A DNA stretch of 64,000 nt from Azolla caroliniana (taxonomy: Eukaryota; Polypodiophyta), in contig JBHGNT010000009.1 of NCBI GenBank assembly GCA_043228905.1, forward strand, positions 12,090,001-12,154,000, in the 5' to 3' direction. Of this stretch, positions 34,710-45,555 are shown in pieces; position 1 is the stretch's first letter, and each line of letters begins with the position of its first letter. The notes beneath the pieces are model-generated. The model was given only the letters and a program-made list of their open reading frames with translations, was not told the origin of the DNA and ran no database searches. The position numbers were made by a program, and so were the translations under genes.

Positions 34710-35178
34710 TGTGGAGAATAGCGTGGAATATTGCTCGACCACAACCGAGTCTTGAATCACTTCAATGAGAATGAAACATAGAAATGGGAAGTAGAGAGCA
34801 CACAAAATGTTTATGTGGAAAACCCTAATGGAAAAAAACCATGGGAGCCCACAGACTCCAAGCTATCATTATATATAGGAAAGATACAATTAGAGACTCT
34901 GAGGCAACGACCCCGAGCTCTATATCTTCGCCAACCGGCGGTTACAATAGAGTATAACTTTGTATCTCCTCTCTCTCTATACAACAACAATATGACAACA
35001 ACTCATAAAGTGATTTCCCTAAGTCATATTTATACTTATATGAACTTAGGGCTATTTACAAATATAGCCTTAATAGGCTTACTCAAAACATATTTACAAA
35101 TATGTCTTCTCTTCCGGTTCTCACCGGGTCCTCTTCATTCATAACCGGTTCCCATCTGGAGGGACCGACTTCCCAACA
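34710..35178 (-). repeat. 5' LTR of copia M (family L3)
   Basis: 469 bp, same ends as the 3' LTR, with a single U3 unit. The palindrome and TATA region lie near 35020-35110. Confidence 0.9.
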
Positions 35179-35430
35179 CACATTACCTTTCTAAACTTTT
35201 AAATTGGCCCCCTTATGGACAAGTCTACAGGATGTAGCTTTTGAATATGTTGATAGAGATGTCAATGGCTTCACAGTCCTTAATTAGCTCTTGTTGCCCC
35301 AACTCCATAATTTTAAGCAGTATTTGTATTTGTATGTTCTCATCAACACCTACGTCTTCCATGTTTTTTTTTTTTCCCGTACATATTAGAAGCATAGATT
35401 GACATATTCGCATTTGTGGGGTTTCCCATT

Positions 35431-35545
35431 CGAATGCAAACGAATACGAATACGAATACGAATGGGTAGTCAAGTATTCGAATGCAAACGAATACAAATA
35501 CGAATGGGTAGTCAAGTATACGAATACGAATACGAATACGAATGG
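35431..35545. repeat. (GAATAC)n-like tandem repeat with a longer superunit
   Basis: Runs of CGAATA/CGAATACGAATA alternate with GGGTAGTCAAGTAT, giving a short hexamer repeat inside a roughly 40-bp repeat. Units are too short and uninterrupted by unique spacers to be a CRISPR array. Confidence 0.8.
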
Positions 35546-36302
35546 TTAAAAGTTAATTTAAGCCACTTGATAATTTAGGCATTAAATTAAATATGTGAGA
35601 CAAGGATACCAATTTTTTTGTATTCCATTAATGTATAGCACGTGGACCATATATTAGACTAGTACAATGGACGTTAGAATGGGGCTTGATCACATATTCT
35701 ACAAGAATAGTTAATTAAAATTTTATCATCAACACATAATGATCTAATAGCGGATGTCGTAACATGGACACTGACACATTGTCTCATATAAACAAGTATA
35801 TGGTTATTACTAGATTCAACAACGACAAAATTAGTTTGATTATGTCTTACACCAAGCCAACTATATTTCCTTGAGAATATGATCTCCCATCTATATAAAA
35901 AATTTCACCCACATTACGAGCCATTACGTGTTAATCTATTAGGGAGGTGGCACTACACAAAGAACCATATGTTGTCATACGTCTTGTAAATCGTACTAAT
36001 CAATGTCATGTAGTCCACATAAACATAGGCCTAGAAAAGGAGATCAATGTGACTACCAAATCACAAGGGACATGTAAAGATAGTGTGATGAACAAGCGTC
36101 AACCAACATCATGAGAGATTGTAGATGGGACTATCATATAACATCTGGCCCAAAAACCACACCCTCCCCATCATTAAGCAATGATTATAAATCCATATTA
36201 TGTGACTGTAAGGCATAGAACATACTCGAGGGTTTCACTATACATAAAGTGGTTGCGCACGTGCATTCATGAAATCTTTTATAAACCCCTTATACATATG
36301 TT

Positions 36303-36440
36303 TTTTTACTATTGTAGAGGCCCTCTTGTAAAAAAATGATAAATTAAAATACCATTTAGTGCCAATATATATTTTTACTATTGTAGAGGCCCTCTTGTAA
36401 AAAAATGATAAATTACAATATCATTTAGTGCCAATATATA
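36303..36440. repeat. 69-bp tandem duplication
   Basis: Two adjacent copies of a unit holding ACTATTGTAGAGGCCCTCTT and ATTTAGTGCCAATATATA, 69 bp apart and differing at only a few positions. Confidence 0.85.
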
Positions 36441-36563
36441 TTTTGATAACAACTCATTTTAAATGCCTTTATATAGAAAAGATACATACACTCAATTTCA
36501 AATCTAAGAAGCCTAGAAGGGATCTATGACCTTGTTTACAATTGAGTTCTTACATAATGTATG

Positions 36564-37038
36564 TGTTGAGATATCAAGCTCAACTAGGTTTAGTAATTTG
36601 GTCCACCATGTAATTTAGTAGTGACATAATTAGAATCTAGTTAGAAGTCTTGACCTTAAAGCCTTAAATAGGATTTTGTACTTAGTGGGGATGCATTCTA
36701 GATCCTCCACTACCAAGCTCATTAAATATTGGACGTACATCCTTGTACCTATATTCTCCTCACATATGTGCACCCTTGCACATGAGATGTATATATACCT
36801 CATTTTGGGTATCTTTGTTCTTTGATGCTTATGAATATAGAGAAAGGTCGTTCGCTACAGTCTTGTTAATCATCCCCCATGTATCTCATTGTTCTTAAGT
36901 GTAACTTCCTCTATCTCTTTCTCTCACACACATACACACATATATTACATAATCTTCCACGGCTTAATCACATACGTGATTAACTTCTCACATAATTAGA
37001 TACTAACTAACCCTTAGTTAATTACTTAATTATTAACA
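36564..37038 (+). repeat. probable solo LTR
   Basis: A 475-bp block runs from TGTTGAGATATC to TATTAACA (TG...CA with TGTT/AACA ends). Flanks are GTATG (36559-36563) and ATATG (37039-37043), four of five bases matching. A TATA-like GTATATATACC lies near 36790, followed by CT-rich sequence, as in copia LTRs. No internal element sequence adjoins it. Orientation is inferred from the TATA box. Confidence 0.5.
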
Positions 37039-37220
37039 ATATGTTTGAACATCAAACATCATTGCACATTCCTAGAAATGTTTCACTCAAGTACCACATG
37101 AATTGAAAACTCAACGTGCAAAGTATGAAGTAATGCACATCTGATTAGGAAACATCACCGAAAAACATTAGAGGTATAACAAATAAAAGCCACATATAAG
37201 TTCATGAAAATTCATCAGCA

Positions 37221-37485
37221 AATCCCCACAATGTAGTAGTTTTTGACAGCCAAGCTACGCTATACAAATCTTAGCATAAGATGCAAACTACTAGATTGCT
37301 TCTTTCCATACTATAAATCCTATTAGATTACAAGGAAATGAGGGATTAGATATCCTCACAATCTAGTAGTTTTTGGCAGCCAAGCCAAGCCATACAAAGC
37401 TTAGCATAAAATGCAAACTAATAGATTGCTTCCTTCCATGCTATAAATCCTATTAAGATTACATGGAAATGAGGGATCAGATATT
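37221..37485. repeat. 130-bp tandem duplication
   Basis: Two diverged adjacent copies carry GTAGTTTTTGRCAGCCAAGC, GATTGCTTCYTTCCAT and GAAATGAGGGAT with a 130-bp offset. One copy has a small insertion. Confidence 0.75.
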
Positions 37486-38499
37486 GATATAGCTCAATTT
37501 CCTCCCCTATGAATCAATATATTTCCACTTAAGTGGAACCCACAACTCGGAGCCAGCTAACAGCCGAAAGCCGGTCGAGGGCAGACTCTGGGCCAAGAGC
37601 CAACTCAGAGTAGGTTGTGTGCTAGCCAACGACTAAGAGCCGTTTCAGAATTGACTAAGGGAAAAAAAATAGGTTAATACATACATATATATATATATGT
37701 ATGTATGTATGAGGAGTGCAAAAAAGGAGATGCAGAGACAGAGTGTGTGCGTGACCTAAAAGAGGAGAACAAAGAGACTAAGTGTGAGAGCGAGCATTTT
37801 ACAGAGGAGGAGATAGGGTACTTGTGAGGGGCTATTTGTGACGTTGATGAGCTTGTACCCGATGGTTGGAGTGCGACTTTCCTATCTATTTGTATGAAGT
37901 TCTTCTTTGGTTCTTCTGTGTTTTCTGTCTTTCTATTGTTCTTTTCCATCTAGTCGGGTGAAGACTGTTAACAAGGTTGTTGCCTAGATGCATTTATATT
38001 CCTCTAGTGAACACTAGAGAAGTGTTATCACTTGTACCCTGAGCATAGGGAAATTGTTTGGTACCCTAAGGATCCCATGGTTTTTCTCGATTTGGACCAT
38101 AGTGTTAGTGTCCGCCAGTCCTTGCCTCCAACTCCTCTTGGCGTCTTCCCACCTTGCTCGCACTCCCATACCCGTCCGGTCCCACTTTTCACGACTCGTT
38201 TGGTTGCGCGCACCTCGACCTTCTCGGTTGGCTTGTCTACTCATAAGGCCCTTCCTAGCTGCCTTGTTGCTGTGACTTCGACGCTTCTTGACCCGTCGGT
38301 TTCGACTTCTGTTGCCTTCTTGTCTGCTTGGTCTTCAAGTAATTCGGAGGATTCAAGTGATTCGGCTCCTCCGAATTAAACATTTCGACCGAATTGGATG
38401 CCTCCGATTCGTGCCTAGTCTTGTCTGAATTGGCTGTCTCCAATTTGTGCTTAACCTCTAGGCCCTTCACCACATCAGATCATGTCCACGTCTTGGCCT
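37486..38499. other. unassigned sequence with LTR-like U5 motif
   Basis: 37677-37712 is a palindromic ATACATATAT repeat. 37700-38100 is purine-rich then pyrimidine-rich, and CCCATGGTTTTTCTCG near 38076 resembles the U5 block of the copia LTRs, so an old LTR is likely. 38100-38490 is CT-rich with no credible gene and borders the truncated end of copia T. Confidence 0.35.
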
Positions 38500-41400
38500 T
38501 CATCTTCTAGTCGGCTCTATCCTTCTTGACTCTGCCACCATAGCCACTCGTTCAGACTTTATTGGATGTGACAACTTCTTTAGTCGACAATCGGTCGTGC
38601 CGAACTTGTACAACATATTCAGGACATAGATTCTTTGTAACAACAATATGTCGTTGGGGGTGTGGATCACCTTGATCCCGAGGAAGTAGTGAAGGTTCCC
38701 CAGGTCCTTCATCTCAAATGATGCCGCAAGTTGAGACTTCACGCAACCAATTTCCTCTGGGTCGGCGCCGGTGATGACTAAATCATCAACATAAAGTAAG
38801 AGACTTACCGACCCACTCCGACCTTGCCTAATGAAGAGTGAAGATTCTTACTTGGATGTAGCAAACCCCATACGACACAGATGCTACGTGATCTTTGCAT
38901 TTCAGGCACACGGAGCTTGCTTCAATCCATGAAGTGACTTCTTTAGTCGGCATACAACCGGCGTATTCAATACGGACTGAAATCCGGGTGGCTGCACCAT
39001 GTATACATGTTCCTCAAGTTCTCCTTGTAGGAACGCGTCCTTCACATCCATCTCATGCAAATGCCAACCCTTTGCCATGGTGACCGCAAGCAAGACACTG
39101 ACGAACGATCGTCATCTTCATGATCAACGCGAACGTCTCTTTGTAGTCGATGCCATGTTGTTGCACATAGCCCTTGGCCACTAACCGGGCCTTGTACTGG
39201 TTGACAGAGCCGTCTGCGTTGTAGTTGATCTTGTACACCCACCTGCATCAGATTGGCTTCACACCCTTAGAGGTGTCAACCAAGTCCCAAGTCTTATTCT
39301 CCATTAAAGTACACATCTCTTCCTCCATAGCGGCACATTAGTTTGCGTCTTTTGCCGCTTTTGCGTAGCTCTCCGACTCACACACTTCCGCCACTTTCGT
39401 CATGTAAGCATAATGATGTGCCATGTATTCATTATAACCATACCGCTTCACAAGATTATTTTGGTGGGTCTATCAACGTAACTTCTCGTTTGCCGATTTT
39501 AGGGCCATCTTGGTCAACTTGGATTTCATCTTCGAAGGTCCATCTTCATGCTTTCCGGAGTCGGATTCGTCCGATCCAGCTCTTCTTTGTCAGTGTCGTA
39601 TTCCGACATCTTCTTCTTCCCTTTTTCCTTTCGTGTGAACCGTGTCCTCGGTTCCTTGTACAGAGAGTGCACAGTTGGGTTTCCACTACTCGCCGGCTCA
39701 TCATCCGACTGGTCGTTCCAACTCAGTCTTTCATTCGACCCAATCAGCCAGAATGAAATCAGACTCTCTTCCAAGGTGCCAAACTCTTCTTCGTCTTCTT
39801 CTATTCTAGATCATTTTGGGCTCACTGGCCTCATCCTCTGTGATCGGGTGGTCGGAGTTGTCAGGAGTCGGAGTCGGTAGGGAGAACTAGGATGCCGACT
39901 CGTCGAATTCAACATTGCGGCTTAGTCGAACTTGTTTGGTCCAAGGATTATAATACTTATACCCCTTCTCCTCATGAGAGTGGCCGAACAATATGCATTT
40001 CTCCGACTTTGGGTCCAACATTGAGTAGCCGACCAATATGCATTTCTGCACATGCACATAGGCAATGCTGCCAAATATCCTCAGGTGTCATAAGTTCGAC
40101 TTCCACCTGAAATACAGCTCGTGTGGCGACACCTTCTCCCCGATCCGGTTTTGGATGTAGAAGACCATTTAGACTGCTTCAGCCCAGTAGAATTTGGGCA
40201 TGCTCTTCTCCTCTAGCATCGCCCTTGCCGCTTCCACGACTAACCGGTTCTTCGGCTCGGCTACGTTGTTTTGTTCCGGCATATATCTGCAACTGAATTC
40301 TAGCAAAATTCCCTTCTGTTGCAGATAACTGTTGAACTAGCCGGAAAAATATTCTTTTCTGCCATCCGACCGTAGGCACTTTATCTTCCTCTCCATTTCC
40401 CGTTCGACAAGACTTTGTAAGTTCCGGAAATAGTGGAAGACTTTGCTTTTCTCTCGATCAGGTAGATCCACGTGTGCCCGCTGTAGTCGATGAAGGAGAC
40501 AAAATATCGGCTCTAGCCTAGGCTCACATTCTGTGCCTATCTCCATACATCTGAATGTGTCAAGTAGAGCTTGTTCTGGCTCCGGTTTTGCTCATTGGGG
40601 AATGGAAGTCAGTGTTACTTCCCAAGTTGGCAGGCTTCACAAATTTGGGCCTTTCGGCCACTAAATTTCGGCAATACGAATATCACTTCTTTTAATTGCA
40701 GATCATGAAGCCTTTTATAGTTGATGTGGCTGATCCTCTTCTGCCACAAGTCAATATCCGACTCGACTTTCTATCCTTTTGTGAATAAAGTGGTGCCGAC
40801 GTCGTTGGTGTTGAGGATGAACATCCTCTCGTCTTTGCGCCCTTGTGTGATGATTTGGCCCTCTTCCTTGATGAAGCACCCAAGATGTGTGAATCGAACT
40901 TGCATTCCTTCTTGGTAACTGACGATGTGACTGACAAACACCAGGTTCTTCGTTATGGTCAGGACATGCATCAGGTTCATAAGTTTCCCTTTCTGTCTGA
41001 CATGGCTGAGGGGAATTTCTTCGACATGTTCGATCAGGTGCAGAGTGTCGTCTCTAGTTTCGACCACTCCTGGTTGCTCCAGTTTCTCTAAGTATGAGAA
41101 CCATTCGTCATGGCTCGTTATGTGATTTGACACTCCGGAGTCAACATACCAAACCTCATCCAATTGTGGGTTGATCTTGTTCATTGAGTTCACCTTATGC
41201 TTCATCATAAAGGCTGGCCCTTTTTTGGTTCCAGATCCTTCTAATCCTTCAACGTAGTGCAAGCTTTGCCGACTCCCTTGTCCACCCTTGTTGGATATTG
41301 TCCAAATCGGCTCGCTTCTTCCAGCACTCGCTCTCCCAGTGGCCTTTCTTGCCCCAGTACCAACATTCCATTTCGCCTTGTGATTGCCGATTTCAGGCAC

Positions 41401-42158
41401 CACTTTGACTCCCCTTGCTTGTGGAGGGTCTGGAACTGCTGTCGGCACTTCCTCTTGTCGGCCTTCTTTCCTATTATTGTTGGCCGCCTCCATTGCGTGC
41501 TGATCCACCTCGTCCTTGATGCCCACATGGCCAATCCGCCTTCGTGTAGAACATCCGACTATCCGATTGGGTGGTCCTCGATCCACTCGCGTGGTTTTCT
41601 TCAACCATCAACATTGATTGCAAGTCGAAGAAGGATGGTGGCTTCTCTCAGGTGCATATCACTGTCCGGATTGGCCCGTACCTCTCTATTAGACGAACGA
41701 GGCAGATCTGCACCATCTCGTCTTCGTCCACCATCATGTTGATGGACCCTAGTGTGTCACAAATCTCCTTTATATTTCATGGTGTAGTCAATAACCAACA
41801 TGTTCCTTTGCCATGCAATGTTGAGCTCTTCCCGAAGCTGCAACTTCCGTGTTGTGGTACTTGCGGCGAAAATCTTTCTGATATTTTCAGAGGCTTCCTT
41901 CTACTTTTTGGCTTCTCTGATGTAGACAAGCATCTGGTCGTGCACACAGGGTGCAAGACACTACAACACTCTGCTCACACCTTGATCCCATGCAAGGAAA
42001 TCCTTGTGTGTCGACTCCGATGCTACCTTGTTTTCTCCTTCGACATAACTCCAGTAGACGTGTCTTAGCAGGTACCGGTGCATCTTGTACGACCAAGATG
42101 CATAGTTCCTTCAGTCGAGCTTCTCTGTCAGAAGCGAGCTTGCCATGCTTCTATCCAT
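38500..42158 (-). pseudogene. distant copia element T: gag, protease, integrase, partial RT
   Basis: ATG at 42158 (MDRSMASSLLTEKLD) starts a gag of a family different from the other copias. A frameshift follows at once, then ATTGRCDTLG-type gag sequence. The knuckle CWYWGKKGHWESEC has Trp for its second Cys. Protease reads WYVDSGVSNHITS. Integrase core and HHCC are visible but broken (FVSFIDYSGHTWIY). RT shows HEMDVKDAFLQGELEE and GLKQAP; it ends after SFEMKDLGNLHYFLG near 38500, without RNase H. Many stops and shifts make it old. No LTRs or primer site were found. Confidence 0.75.
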
Positions 42159-42227
42159 TTCTTCTTCTACCTTCCTGTTCTTTACTGGAGGCTAGGGTCG
42201 ATCCGAGAAGGTCCAGGTTCATTAAAA

Positions 42228-42391
42228 GAACTGGGATCTATGTTTGCAGTTGAATTTTCTGTTGGGGATCCAGAGAGCCCTCAATTTCAAGCTCATGTTG
42301 AGCAACCTATTCCAGATAATGTCTCAGTAGCACATTTTCTTGTACAAGTTATTTATAACATATTACATACTAGCAAAACAATAGGTACCTA
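42228..42391 (+). other. possible exon of unknown gene
   Basis: A forward frame reads MFAVEFSVGDPESPQFQAHV and continues VSVAHFLVQVIYNIL before a stop. Its residue use looks protein-like and not retroelement-like. It converges with the unknown gene on the other strand and sits at the 5' border of copia T. I do not recognise it. Confidence 0.25.
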
Positions 42392-43731
42392 AATCTTATT
42401 TCTGATTGTTGTAAATGCCAAAGTGACTTTGCTCTCCATCGTAGTAGTCAATGTTGCTTTCTCTAAATTAGTATTAAAAAACTCCAATGTCTCATAGGCT
42501 TCATGGACATTTTTTAGCATATAGCTAATCAATGTCTCACCTGTATCATCGACATTGGCTTTCATTGTGTGTCGGTGTGGCGTATGCTTGCGGGTTTGTT
42601 GGGAGTTGGCAGTTGCATCATCAACTGCCATGCTCCAAAATCTTGCCATTTTTTGTTGCAAGTTTCCCATCGTCGAACATCTTTCTACCGATGCCTGACC
42701 ATAAATTGCCCAAGCTACCCTGTACATTTCAGGGTCACAAGATTCCTTCGCTCTTTTGCAATGCTCGTATGCAAAAGCTTTGGCAAATGAAACGGACAAC
42801 TTGTTGTTGACTGGGATCTCTTGATGTACTTTCTGGTGCAGTCTCATGCAGTCGTCGTATAGATCCGGTCGTACATGCTTTAGCTTGCCCTTGCCCTTGC
42901 CCTTGCCCTTGCCCTTGCCCTTGCCTTTCACTCTAGGCACTTTATATACTGACATTCATTCTACATCACTAATCAATCTATCTGTTAGAATAGTAGGGTC
43001 AATACACTCGAATGACAGACCATATATGTTGTGAAAGTCCTCATTTGTCTCGCAAAATTTTGCGAAGTTCGGCACTCTAGGATAGGGAGGAATGAGCCAC
43101 CTGAAATAGAAAATCAATAATCAGAATTGGTGCAAAAATAGATTTTTTAATGTGAATTTGGTGCAAAATTACAACACTTTGAGACAGTAATCTGAAATTT
43201 GTAATATGTCATTTTCAACATGTATCAGAAATGAACCACTTAACAAATCAAAAACCCTAATCAGAATTTGTCATGAGAATTGGTGCTAAATTACAACACA
43301 TTGCGACAATAATCAGAAATTTGTAATTAGAAACTTGTAACCAGAAACTTGTAATCTAAAATTTGTAATCAGAAACCCTAAACCACTTAGGGAAACACCA
43401 ACCCTAAACATCACTAAAGGCTGAAATCAACCGTAATACAAAATTCTGTCCCCGATTTTCGAGACATCCTTGTTTGAGACTCCAACGACTTCGCCCTATT
43501 TGATTTTTGGGAAAGATGAACAGGCACCAGAGTTACACACAATTATCAGAAAGGAAAAAAAAAGTTTTTTTAATATGTAACTGATACATACCTGGACGAG
43601 GATTGACTTGGTCATGTGTTGTAGCTCTAAAGGTGCAATGTCGATCTTAGAGTTTTTGTGCTGCTACGGGAGCTTCGTCTGCGTTCATGTTCAGAATACT
43701 CCATCTGTTTGGAGTTCGAACTTGAACTCAT
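42389..43731 (-). pseudogene. unknown two-exon gene with Lys-Gly repeat
   Basis: I do not recognise this gene. Exon 1 (about 43592-43731) starts MSSSSNSKQMEYSEHERRR and ends at a good donor, CAG/GTATGT. Exon 2 (42389-43099) follows a TTTCAG acceptor and opens in the matching phase with WLIPPYPRVPNFAKF. A TGA separates it from MSVYKVPRVKGKGK, a run of eight Lys-Gly pairs, then a helical region (RPDLYDDCMRLHQKVHQ) to TTIRNKI-stop. Three in-frame stops (two in exon 1, one in exon 2) mark decay. It is not LTR-derived by any motif seen; host gene or DNA-element gene are both possible. Confidence 0.4.
42885..42932. repeat. (CCCTTG)n hexamer repeat
   Basis: About eight perfect copies, encoding the Lys-Gly run of the unknown gene on the minus strand. 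Hexamer length keeps the frame. Confidence 0.9.
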
Positions 43732-43834
43732 GATTATCAGGAATTTGATGACATTCAAGTCGACCTTAGATGATGGCACTAATCCCCAAGTTCGACCACT
43801 GATTCTAAACTGTTGCGGAACAATCCTTGACTTC

Positions 43835-45039
43835 CGTTCTCATCCATTCCCTCCAGCCTTCGATAATCATCCGGATGCACTTAATGCCCATTTTTACCTT
43901 GTCCTCTGTGGCCTCTTTTTCCTTCTTCAACTGGTTGATAAGCGTTGTCGTTGTCGTTGCTCGCACTTCATAATCCATGATCCGAGTTTGGTATGTTGTC
44001 TACACTTTATCTAATATAACCTTGGACCGTGCAACCACCTGATTATGCTCCAACAACAACTCCATCCTTTCTTTCGTCGCTTCCTCCAATAGCTTCGTCG
44101 TTATTTCCACCATCAGTCGTCCATGTTCTGTCAACGCCTCCGATTTCTCCTTCACCTCTTCTTGGGCCTCTTTAAGTTTCTCCTGCTACTAGTCGTACTC
44201 CATCTCAAGCATTTTCTAGTCCCGGTATAGCTTGTCAAAATCCTCTGATTTCTCCTTAAGTCGTCGGTTGGCTTGTGATCTCAACCTCCATTTTTCTTCC
44301 TTAGCTGCCGTCCATAATTGTTTTACTTTTTCTTTCATTGCCGCTTGAGCGGCCAATTCGTCCTTCAACACTTCAATTTCTATCTCCCATTCATGGGCTT
44401 GTTCTGGTGTTGTGCTAACAACCAGTTCTTTCACTTTTTCCAGATCCTCTTCTTGTATTCTCTCCGGTTCCACCGGCCCTAACTCTATTACAGTTCCGCG
44501 ACCCATGTTTTCTTTAATGGCCAATTGGCCTTTTCTAATTCTTCCTCTAAATTCCGGATATGACTCAAGGCCTTCTCTAATTCTCCTGTTGTAGTCGCCA
44601 GTTGTTATGTCTGGGTGAGTTCGCTTCTCCATACTTGTCGTTCCACTTCCATCCGATCAGCCACTCTAATGACCTACTTCTCCAACCATTCCAATAATTT
44701 CCGGTAGGTTCCATGTTGTGCGAGTACGACGAACTATTGCACGGCCTCCGATATATCTCCATGGTGCGGCTTTGGTCTTTGAGTTGTGGCACGGTCGCTC
44801 GGCCTTCGCTCCACCATCGCTAAACGGGTGGTCAGTGTAATGTCCATCTCTGGACTTGATCCATTCCCATGTTGCTCATCGTGACGTTTTCTAGGACGTC
44901 TCTAGAGGAGTTCTTCTTCTTCTTCTTCCAACTCCTCCAACTCTGTGGTCTTATTGTGTGCCATCTCCGCCAGTTCTGGGTGCTTCGGCTCCCTATCTTT
45001 CCTTCGCAACTTAATTCGAATGGGTTTCGTAGGCCTGGC
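43835..45039 (-). pseudogene. post-pol gene of G3, coiled-coil part
   Basis: The frame after the G2 insertion reads ARPTKPIRIKLRRKDREPKH, an acidic EELEEEEEEL stretch, then long Glu/Lys/Leu-rich coiled coil (KVKELVVSTTPEQAHEWEIE, LKDELAAQAAMKEKVKQLW). Stops lie near 44215, 44189 and 43840. It is the C-terminal continuation of 54107-54745. The left limit is uncertain because the unknown gene begins at 43731. Confidence 0.6.
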
Positions 45040-45508
45040 TGTTATCGACTAGGAACACGGTCTACGGTCAGTCCTTCGACCTAGACCTCAAAGTGACTGT
45101 GTTGAACTGAATGGTATCGTCATAGCGTAATACTTAGTGGGATACCTCCCATATCCTAGTAGCGTATAAGGGAGATGGCTACAACCGAACTCCTGAGATA
45201 GTGGACTAGCAACCACACTGTTACTCACGCCTACGCTCTTACGACTGCGCTACGCCACCAAGAATCATAGACACACAGTAGATTGACCATAGATACGCAT
45301 AGGGATCAAAGAAGATAGAACTCTACTAAGATACGCCTTTTACATTCAAAATTACACGCTACCTCTATCAGAGGATTTCTACCCTTTATATACACATGAT
45401 CTTTTAGCTGTTCACGCTTCTTGCGTGAACCATTTACATGCGTTACAATTTTACTATATTCTATATTTTTGCGCTCCTGTCCGTCGGTTACTATTCCGGT
45501 GGACAACA
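45040..45508 (-). repeat. 3' LTR of gypsy G2
   Basis: 469 bp, the most complete LTR of this family here. Contains TATATAAAGGG near 45383-45393 (minus) and the CCTCCCATATCCTAGTAGCG block shared with 22790 and 53910. Confidence 0.85.
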
Positions 45509-45555
45509 CCTGGAATGCCTGTGGGACAGTGCCATGGCACGTCGGACCCACCCCT

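Larger units (their letters stand above)
30304..35178 (-). mobile_element. complete copia element M with TSD cacat
   Basis: Reverse-strand copia with both LTRs (30304-30872 and 34710-35178), primer site (34695-34706, minus TGGTATCAGAGC), gag-pol and purine tract (AGGGGGAG, about 30873-30883). CACAT flanks it at 30299-30303 and 35179-35183. The LTRs differ at roughly 4-5% of sites and by a 100-bp U3 repeat difference, so it is older than E. Confidence 0.95.
35184..36563. other. AT-rich spacer without genes
   Basis: No frame over about 100 codons looks coding. It contains a GAATAC-type tandem repeat (35431-35545) and a 69-bp tandem duplication (36303-36440). It is the right flank of element M and continues the sequence left of 30303. 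Confidence 0.5.

Noticed and set aside
35431-35545. Direct repeats that could suggest a CRISPR array
   Set aside because: Hexamer-based repeats without unique spacers, in a plant-type nuclear context, with no cas genes.
37677-37712. Terminator or hairpin RNA at the ATACATATAT palindrome
   Set aside because: A simple TA/CATA microsatellite is self-complementary by composition; no adjoining transcript unit is seen.
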